Positions 1 to 4,275 of a DNA stretch of 5,925 nucleotides are shown one piece after another. The stretch is from a bacterium (GTDB taxonomy: Bacteria > SZUA-182). The stretch spans positions 1 to 5,925 of the forward strand of contig QIFF01000134.1 in the NCBI GenBank assembly GCA_003230635.1, given 5' to 3'. Under the pieces are notes generated by a model, which was not told the origin of the DNA, made no database searches, and saw only the letters and a program-made list of their open reading frames with translations. The position numbers and the translations under genes are program-made. Position 1 is the stretch's first letter. Each line of letters begins with the position of its first letter.

Positions 1-531
1 TTTGAAGGCTTTTACTATCAAAAGGAAAAAGAGAAGATAACACCCGGGCAAAGAAAAAAAAGCTTTTCCGATACCATAAAAAAGGTGCGCAGTAAGGGTA
101 TTGATGTTGTAGGTTCTTTTGTGGTGGGTTTTGAGAATGAACCGGACAGTATGTTTGGGGAACTGGCGGATTTTATAAATGAATCCGGTTTAGTGGTGGC
201 CCAGGTGACCATTCTTACCCCCTTCCCCGGCACCAGGGATTTCAAAACCTTCCAGGAAGCAGGCAGACTGCCCAAAAAAAATGGACGCTATGAATGGAGT
301 AACTTTAATGCCACCAACAATATGATTACCCCCAGACCGAATAGCATAAACAAGCAGGAGGAATACTATAAATTATTGAAGCGGATTTATACCGATGAGG
401 CCATTAACAAAAGAATATCTATCCGGCAACAAGTTTTACCTTACGGCCCCCAAGAGCACTTTGCAGAACAGGTAACAGTAAAGAGTTTCCAAGAGGTTGC
501 CCTGGGATTGTCAAAAGACGTAGTTATTTAA
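1..531 (+). CDS. B12-binding-type radical SAM protein, C-terminal part (partial at left edge)
   Basis: The frame is open from base 1, so only the last 176 residues are seen; the internal GTG at 85 is not the real start. Visible are the distal strands of a radical SAM barrel: GIDVVGSFVVGFENEPDS matches the 'Gi.v.g.fi.GfdxD' segment of B12-dependent-type radical SAM enzymes, followed by VTILTPFPGT, the 'iltPlPGT' signature, and a short tail with GRYEWSNFNATNN, resembling the DUF4070-type C-terminal region. The CxxxCxxC cluster motif and any cobalamin domain would lie upstream, outside the window. The substrate cannot be inferred. It ends 32 bases before porA, consistent with co-transcription, but its base composition is visibly more AT-rich than porA/porB. 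Family assignment is good; specific function is unknown. Confidence 0.85.
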   Translation, partial: FEGFYYQKEKEKITPGQRKKSFSDTIKKVRSKGIDVVGSFVVGFENEPDSMFGELADFINESGLVVAQVTILTPFPGTRDFKTFQEAGRLPKKNGRYEWSNFNATNNMITPRPNSINKQEEYYKLLKRIYTDEAINKRISIRQQVLPYGPQEHFAEQVTVKSFQEVALGLSKDVVI

Positions 532-551
532 CAAAGCTTTTTTACTACTAT

Positions 552-557
552 GGAGGT
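552..557 (+). promoter_or_regulatory. Shine-Dalgarno of porA
   Basis: GGAGGT lies six bases before the ATG at 564, a near-consensus ribosome binding site that fixes the porA start. No separate promoter is evident in the 32-base gap after the radical SAM gene. Confidence 0.85.
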
Positions 558-563
558 CATAAA

Positions 564-1742
564 ATGGGGAAAGTAGTGGCTATGACCGGCAACATTGCGG
601 TTGCCAATGCCATGCGCCAGATTAATCCCGATGTTTGTGCCGCTTATCCCATTACCCCCTCCACCGAGGTGATGCAGCAGTTTGCCAGTTTTGTGGCCGA
701 CGGACTGGTTCACACCGAGTTGGTAACGGTGGAGAGCGAGCACAGCGCCATGAGCGCCTGTATCGGGGCGGCAGCGGCTGGCGGACGGGTGATGACCGCC
801 ACCTCGGCCAACGGCCTAGCCCTGATGTGGGAGATGCTCTATATCGCCGCCGGCAACCGCCTGCCGATGGTAATGACCCTGGTCAACCGCGCCCTGAGTG
901 CGCCGATCAATATCCATTGCGACCACAGCGATGCCATGGGCGCCCGCGACAGCGGCTGGATCCAGTTATTTTCGGAAAACGCCCAGGAGGCTTATGACAA
1001 CCTGATTCAGGCCGTTTGCATCAGCGAAAACATGCAGGTGCGTCTGCCGGTTATGGTTTGTATGGACGGCTTTATCATCAGCCATTCCATTGAGCGCATG
1101 GAGCTCTTAGAGGACAAGCAGGTGCAGGAGTTTATCGGCGAATACCAATCCCATTACCCGCTGCTGGATACGGAGCATCCGGTAACCTACGGCCCATTGG
1201 CCTTACAGGATTACTACAGCGAGACCAAGCGCCAGCAGACTGAGGCCATGGAGCAGGCCAAGCCTGTAATTCTGAAAATAGGCAAAAAATTTGCCAACGC
1301 CTTTGGGCGGGACTACGGTTTCTTTGAAGCCTATCGTCTGGAAGATGCTCAAATAGCGATGGTGGCCATGGGATCGTCGGCGGGAACGGTCAAGGCGGTA
1401 GTGGATGACTTGCGCAGCACGGGAGTAAAGGCCGGGCTTTTGAAATTGCGCACCTTCCGTCCCTTCCCGGTTGAGGAGCTGGTGGATGCCCTCAAGCATA
1501 TTCCGGTCATTGCGGTGCTGGATCGCGCCGAGTCTTTTGGGGCCGGCGGCCCCCTTTTCATGGAAGTCCGCTCCGCCCTGTATGAGGCGAAACCGCGGCC
1601 GCAGATCGCCGGCTATATCTACGGCTTGGGCGGGCGTGACCTGGGGTTGGAGACAATACGGAATATTTATCAACAATTACAAGAACTCAGCGGAAAGCCG
1701 CCCAGAAAATTGCAGGTGGCCTATCCCACGGTCAGGGAATAA
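564..1742 (+). CDS. porA: Pyruvate:ferredoxin oxidoreductase, alpha subunit
   Basis: This 392-residue protein is the alpha subunit of a 2-oxoacid:ferredoxin oxidoreductase, most likely acting on pyruvate. With PorB it forms the cytoplasmic TPP-containing core that interconverts pyruvate plus CoA with acetyl-CoA plus CO2 and reduced ferredoxin. Domain I begins with YPITPST (28-34); Thr31, Glu59 in ESEHSA and Arg109 in NRALSAP correspond to the active-site Thr, Glu and Arg known from the Desulfovibrio PFOR structure. HCDHSDAMGARDSGW (118-132) and SENAQEAYD are PorA-family hallmarks. Domain II spans about 260-380, with LRTFRPFPVEEL and the C-terminal GLGGRDLG. The length is that of a stand-alone alpha subunit, with no gamma domain fused in front as in two-subunit enzymes. 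The ATG at 564 has a strong SD. The gene lies upstream of porB but is separated from it by a 131-bp palindromic element. Pyruvate rather than another 2-oxoacid is inferred from overall resemblance. Confidence 0.95.
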   Translation: MGKVVAMTGNIAVANAMRQINPDVCAAYPITPSTEVMQQFASFVADGLVHTELVTVESEHSAMSACIGAAAAGGRVMTATSANGLALMWEMLYIAAGNRLPMVMTLVNRALSAPINIHCDHSDAMGARDSGWIQLFSENAQEAYDNLIQAVCISENMQVRLPVMVCMDGFIISHSIERMELLEDKQVQEFIGEYQSHYPLLDTEHPVTYGPLALQDYYSETKRQQTEAMEQAKPVILKIGKKFANAFGRDYGFFEAYRLEDAQIAMVAMGSSAGTVKAVVDDLRSTGVKAGLLKLRTFRPFPVEELVDALKHIPVIAVLDRAESFGAGGPLFMEVRSALYEAKPRPQIAGYIYGLGGRDLGLETIRNIYQQLQELSGKPPRKLQVAYPTVRE

Positions 1743-1753
1743 GGGAAAGGATG

Positions 1754-1884
1754 AACCACAGAGTGCACAGAGGAAAACAATGTCAAATGTCAAAATTTTA
1801 GTCATTTGAGCTTTGACATTTATTTGACATTTGGGCTTTGAACTTTGAGCTTTATTTAATTGTTTCTCTGTGTTCTCTGTGGTT
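1754..1884. repeat. MITE-like 131-bp palindromic element between porA and porB
   Basis: The left arm 1754-1780 begins AACCACAGAG and the right arm 1860-1884 ends CTCTGTGGTT. As inverted repeats they match along almost their whole length, apart from two extra bases in the left arm and one or two mismatches. Inside, TGTCAAATGTCAAA (1781-1794) is inverted against TTTGACATTTATTTGACATT (about 1814-1833), and short CTTTGA/TTTGAGC motifs recur. The element carries no plausible gene. Similar CACAGAG-rich inverted repeats are, to my knowledge, dispersed in many bacterial genomes; copy number here cannot be seen. RNA from the whole element could fold into one long hairpin within the porA-porB transcript. 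Confidence 0.8.
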
Positions 1885-1912
1885 AGTTTTTGACAATACG
1901 TTTGGAAGCAAA

Positions 1913-1919
1913 AAGGGGA
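1913..1919 (+). promoter_or_regulatory. Shine-Dalgarno of porB
   Basis: AAGGGGA sits five bases before the ATG at 1925. It lies just outside the right arm of the 1754-1884 element, so porB keeps its own ribosome binding site despite the insertion. Confidence 0.75.
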
Positions 1920-1924
1920 ATTAG

Positions 1925-2923
1925 ATGGCAACCTTAAAGACATTATCCCAAAAAGAAGAGCTGATTACCGGGGGGCACCGCCTTTGTGCCGGCTGCACCG
2001 CCTCAACCGTTATGCGCCAGTTGCTGCTGGCGGCGCCCAATCCAGTGGTAATGTCCTGCGCCACCGGCTGCCTGGAAGTAGCTACTACCATTTATCCCTA
2101 TAGCGCCTGGCGCATTCCCTGGATTCACAGCGCCTTCGAAAATTCCGCCGCCACCATTGCCGGGGTGGAGTCCATGTATAATTCATTAAAGCGGCAGGGG
2201 AAAATCCCGGCCGATAAAACCATCAACTTTATTGCTGCTGGCGGGGACGGGGGGACTTACGATATTGGGTTGCAGGCCCTGTCCGGAGCTTTGGAGCGGG
2301 GGCATAACTTTGTTTATGTTTGTTACGACAACGGGGCCTACATGAACACCGGCATTCAGCGCTCCAGTTCCACTCCCCTGGGGGCGGCCACCACTACCAG
2401 CCCGGCGGGCAAGGTGATTGCCGGCAAGCAGCAGTTTCGCAAGGATTTGACCGCCATTGTGGCTGCTCACAATATTCCCTATCTGGCCCAGGCCTCACCC
2501 AGCCATTGGCGGGATTTGATGATGAAGGCGGAAAAGGCGCTGACCACCGAGGGGCCGGCCTTTTTGAACATTATCGCCCCTTGCCATCGCGGCTGGCGCT
2601 GTAAGGTAGAGGATGGGATTGATCTGGCCAAGCTGGCGGTGGAAACCTGCTTCTGGCCCTTGTTTGAGTTGATTGAGGGCAAACTGGTGATTAATTACAA
2701 GCCGCGCCAGAGAAAACCGCTGCGGGAGTGGCTGGAGTTGCAGGGACGCTTCAAGCATCTCCTGAAGCCGGAAAATGAGGACCTGTTTAATCGCTTGAAG
2801 GAGCGGGTAAAACGTGACTGGAAACGCCTGCTGGAGCAGGAAGTCAAGCAGGACCTGGATTTAAAGGAATGGCGCGGGATACTGAAGCTCAAGCACAATA
2901 TTGATTACACCGCAGACTATTAG
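1925..2923 (+). CDS. porB: Pyruvate:ferredoxin oxidoreductase, beta subunit
   Basis: This 332-residue TPP-binding beta subunit is the partner of PorA. The N-terminal motif LCAGC gives Cys21 and Cys24; Cys49 (ATGC) and Cys220 (APCHRGW) complete the four ligands expected for the proximal [4Fe-4S] cluster. The TPP/Mg site is GGDGGTYDIG (106-115) followed by YDNGAYMNTG (134-143), both essentially canonical. QRSSSTPLGAATTTSPAGK (145-163) is also typical of PorB. The tail from about residue 262 contains the family's LQGRFKHL segment and then a highly charged, probably helical stretch ending at 332, somewhat longer than I expect for PorB (about 300-315). Neither the gamma subunit nor the 2x[4Fe-4S] delta subunit is encoded next to it in this window. 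An SD (AAGGGGA) precedes the ATG. Confidence 0.95.
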   Translation: MATLKTLSQKEELITGGHRLCAGCTASTVMRQLLLAAPNPVVMSCATGCLEVATTIYPYSAWRIPWIHSAFENSAATIAGVESMYNSLKRQGKIPADKTINFIAAGGDGGTYDIGLQALSGALERGHNFVYVCYDNGAYMNTGIQRSSSTPLGAATTTSPAGKVIAGKQQFRKDLTAIVAAHNIPYLAQASPSHWRDLMMKAEKALTTEGPAFLNIIAPCHRGWRCKVEDGIDLAKLAVETCFWPLFELIEGKLVINYKPRQRKPLREWLELQGRFKHLLKPENEDLFNRLKERVKRDWKRLLEQEVKQDLDLKEWRGILKLKHNIDYTADY

Positions 2924-2931
2924 GAAGGTGG
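2923..2931 (+). promoter_or_regulatory. Shine-Dalgarno-like GGAAGGTGG just after porB, apparently displaced from its gene
   Basis: GGAAGGTGG overlaps the last base of the porB stop codon. The nearest ATG (2933) is followed at once by TGG TAG and is useless. An in-frame GTG at 2942 is about ten bases away and could start the small membrane protein with 22 extra residues. The more natural ATG at 3008 is 76 bases downstream with no SD of its own. The inverted repeat at 2935-2993 lies in between, suggesting it was inserted between SD and start. Confidence 0.5.
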
Positions 2932-2934
2932 CAT

Positions 2935-2993
2935 GTGGTAGGTGGAATATGGGGAAAAGAATGTTTTGTCTTTCCCCACCTACTACCTACCAC
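2935..2993. repeat. Imperfect inverted repeat (stem-loop) downstream of porB
   Basis: The left arm 2935-2957 starts GTGGTAGGT and ends GGGGAAA; the right arm 2971-2993 is TTTCCCC...ACCTACCAC. The arms pair at 18 of 23 positions around a 13-base loop. The right side continues as short direct repeats of CCTAC(C/T) to about 2999. It is not followed by a T-run, so it is not a standard terminator. It is unlike the element at 1754-1884 in sequence. It may be another small mobile palindrome or an mRNA-stabilising or attenuating hairpin. Confidence 0.65.
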
Positions 2994-3007
2994 CTACCTA
3001 TTTTATT

Positions 3008-3157
3008 ATGGACTGGCCGATTTTTCAGGAAATATTACAAAAAATTTGGCATTACACCAAGCTGGTGGTGTATATAGTGCTGGGCCTGGGGATTACAGCG
3101 GCTACCCTATATCTGGCGGTTGACATGCTGCAGCGGCGCTTGGGTTTGTTTCAGTAG
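3008..3157 (+). CDS. Putative 49-residue single-helix membrane peptide
   Basis: I do not recognise a family. From the ATG at 3008 the product has a short amphipathic N-terminus (MDWPIFQEILQKIWHYTK), one hydrophobic segment at about 19-38 (LVVYIVLGLGITAATLYLAV) and a basic tail MLQRRLGLFQ, so it is probably a small inner-membrane protein with its basic tail in the cytoplasm. No Shine-Dalgarno precedes 3008. The same frame extends back to a GTG at 2942 through the inverted repeat, placing GGAAGGTGG at usable distance but adding 22 unlikely residues. It lies between porB and a three-helix membrane protein on the same strand, so it may be co-expressed. Being small and poorly initiated, it could be a chance frame, though the clean helix-plus-basic-tail layout argues for a real gene. 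Confidence 0.55.
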   Translation: MDWPIFQEILQKIWHYTKLVVYIVLGLGITAATLYLAVDMLQRRLGLFQ

Positions 3158-3188
3158 GCGGGAAGGCAGAAGATCCTTCTTATGCCCT

Positions 3189-3195
3189 GGGGGGA
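3189..3195 (+). promoter_or_regulatory. Shine-Dalgarno of the three-helix membrane protein gene
   Basis: GGGGGGA ends eight bases before the ATG at 3204. It decides for that start over the earlier in-frame TTG at 3120, whose extra 28 residues (including MTCCSGAWVCFSRREGRR) look non-coding. Confidence 0.6.
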
Positions 3196-3203
3196 ACTGG
3201 GAA

Positions 3204-3599
3204 ATGACCTATCTAAATTTTATCATCGGTGTGGCGGTCTGTTGTTTGTTGGGCATGTTCTGGTTTATTAAAGGCAACATCAAGAAAAGCCCCAAGGCCA
3301 CCATCATTATTACCATGGCCATCCTGATCTTTCTGATCACCGGGGTCACAATAGTCAAAACCTACCGGGATTACACTACGTACATCTCCAATGCGCAAGG
3401 GGTGATTATCTCCAACGTGGCCTTTGCCATTTTCCTGGACTTCTCGGTCTTAATTATTGGCGGGCTTTTCCTGTACCTGGCAAATCAAGTCTATTTGGCA
3501 GACCAAGCAAACCGATTTGAGCAGGGAAAAATAGCGGAAGCCAAGAAAAAAGCCGCCGAAATAATCAAAAATGCCAAGCCCTCAGACAAATCCAAGTAA
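3204..3599 (+). CDS. Uncharacterised membrane protein with three predicted helices and a basic C-terminal tail
   Basis: This 131-residue protein matches no family I can name. Hydrophobic helices are predicted at about 5-22, 33-50 and 68-93. The loop KGNIKKSPK between helices 1 and 2 is strongly basic and the final 30 residues are Lys/Ala-rich and helical (GKIAEAKKKAAEIIKNAK). By the positive-inside rule, the first loop and the C-terminus face the cytoplasm, and the Tyr-rich loop KTYRDYTTYISNAQG faces outside. No enzyme motif or metal-binding pattern stands out. It is the last gene of the + strand run beginning with the radical SAM gene and porAB, so a link to the oxidoreductase (for example membrane tethering) is possible but rests on position alone. 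Its stop codon is separated by one base from that of the convergent exonuclease gene. Confidence 0.75.
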   Translation: MTYLNFIIGVAVCCLLGMFWFIKGNIKKSPKATIIITMAILIFLITGVTIVKTYRDYTTYISNAQGVIISNVAFAIFLDFSVLIIGGLFLYLANQVYLADQANRFEQGKIAEAKKKAAEIIKNAKPSDKSK

Positions 3600-3600
3600 G

Positions 3601-4131
3601 CTACCAATCAACTAAGACCTTCTTGTTCTCCCCGCCCGAGGGGTAATATAGAAAACCCTTTTCCCTCCCATATTGATACAAGCGGGTAGTGAGGGCTACA
3701 TCCCGGCGGCAGTATTCCTCCAGTTGCCGCCATTTCCCCTCCCTATACCATTTCAGCGCCAGCAGGCCGTGGCCGCTCTTGGCCTCATTCAGGGTAGCCT
3801 GCCCCAGCTTATCCAGGCTGACCCGAAAGCCCAACCGGCGGTGAATAACCTCCAGTAAATCCAGAGCTTTGATGCGGCTGAAATCCGCCTGCGAATAGCC
3901 CTTCAAAACCTCAAAATCAAAGCGCTTGATATTGAAGCCGATTACCTGGTCTGCGGCCAGCAGTTCATCAACCAGGTTTAAAACATCCTTCTCGCGGTAA
4001 GTCCTATATTTCTCGGCCGCCAGGTCATAGGTAACAGCTAGAGACATCCCCAACTGCCGAAAATTCTCCCTGCCCCCCACCTCCTGAAAGGAACGCTGGG
4101 TTTCCAGGTCAAACACCAATTGTTTCCCCAT
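3601..4131 (-). CDS. DEDDy-type 3'-5' exonuclease / RNase H-like nuclease
   Basis: This 176-residue protein has the three exonuclease motifs of the DEDD superfamily. Exo I is VFDLETQ with Asp8 and Glu10; Exo II is GFNIKRFDFEVL with Asn67 and Asp72; Exo III is YCRRDVALT with Tyr140 and Asp144, the YxxxD form that defines the DEDDy class. All four acidic metal ligands are present, so activity is expected: two-metal hydrolysis of DNA or RNA from the 3' end. The protein is a bare nuclease domain resembling the RNase_H_2/YprB-like and PolB-exonuclease-like families, with no helicase or polymerase attached. The start ATG is complementary to 4129-4131; AAGGGG (4139-4134) precedes it with unusually short spacing. 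It is read in the same direction as the TPR gene, 140 bases away across a palindromic element. The substrate is unknown. Confidence 0.87.
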   Translation of the reverse strand: MGKQLVFDLETQRSFQEVGGRENFRQLGMSLAVTYDLAAEKYRTYREKDVLNLVDELLAADQVIGFNIKRFDFEVLKGYSQADFSRIKALDLLEVIHRRLGFRVSLDKLGQATLNEAKSGHGLLALKWYREGKWRQLEEYCRRDVALTTRLYQYGREKGFLYYPSGGENKKVLVDW

Positions 4132-4158
4132 TTCCCCTTACCCCGATCCTGGTTTATT

Positions 4159-4275
4159 GTAGGGGCGGGGCTTGTCCCCGCCCGCAGGAGTAGGGGCTTT
4201 AGCCCCGTGAAAACAAAGTTTCGCCGAAGGCAAAGAACACGAGCCTAAAGGCTCTACTCCAAGGGTCGCCCCTAC
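4159..4275. repeat. Composite REP-like element bounded by GTAGGGGCG / CGCCCCTAC
   Basis: The inverted ends are GTAGGGGCG at 4159-4167 and CGCCCCTAC at 4267-4275. Unit 1 (+) is GTAG at 4159-4162 followed by an 8-bp stem 4163-4170/4176-4183. At the right end, GTAG on the - strand (4275-4272) is followed by GGGCGACCC, apparently half of a similar unit. A second element (4187-4260) is nested inside. The stop codon of the TPR gene (complement of 4272-4274) is the TAG of this right end. It fills almost the whole gap between the TPR and exonuclease genes. GTAG followed by a hairpin is the layout of REP sequences linked to RAYT transposases. Confidence 0.75.
4187..4260. repeat. Nested 74-bp palindrome with GGAGTAG...CTACTCC ends
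   Basis: The ends are GGAGTAG (4187-4193) and CTACTCC (4254-4260). Each end is a GTAG plus small hairpin: on +, GTAG 4190-4193 then GGGCT/AGCCC (4194-4198/4201-4205); on -, GTAG 4257-4254 then AGCCT/AGGCT (4253-4249/4246-4242). GTG at 4207-4209 faces CAC at 4238-4240, extending the symmetry inward, and the centre contains TTTCGCCGAAGGCAAA. This is two head-to-head REP-like units, like a BIME, sitting inside the larger 4159-4275 element. Confidence 0.7.

Noticed and set aside
85..531. Radical SAM fragment as a complete 148-residue gene starting at GTG 85
   Set aside because: The frame is open to base 1, the sequence upstream of 85 is coding-like, and the protein would lack the radical SAM cluster motif.
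1203..1676. Minus-strand frame of 157 codons opposite porA
   Set aside because: It lies wholly antisense to a clearly coding, motif-complete porA and has no recognisable domain or SD.
1677..1943. Minus-strand frame of 88 codons with a 'FLCALCGSS' stretch
   Set aside because: It is a translation of the CACAGAG inverted repeat plus the ends of porA and porB; such Cys/Leu peptides are a known by-product of this repeat type, not a gene.
2971..3010. Rho-independent terminator after porB
   Set aside because: The stem-loop at 2935-2993 is followed by CTACCTATTTTATTATG rather than a T tract, and coding sequence resumes at once, so a terminator is not supported.
3120..3203. Longer start (TTG 3120) for the three-helix membrane protein
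   Set aside because: The extra residues are Cys/Arg-rich and overlap the preceding small gene in another frame; the ATG at 3204 has an SD and opens directly into the first helix.
3630..3643. CCCC/GGGG hairpin near the convergent stops as a bidirectional terminator
   Set aside because: The stem has only four pairs, lies inside the exonuclease coding sequence, and no T-run follows on either strand.
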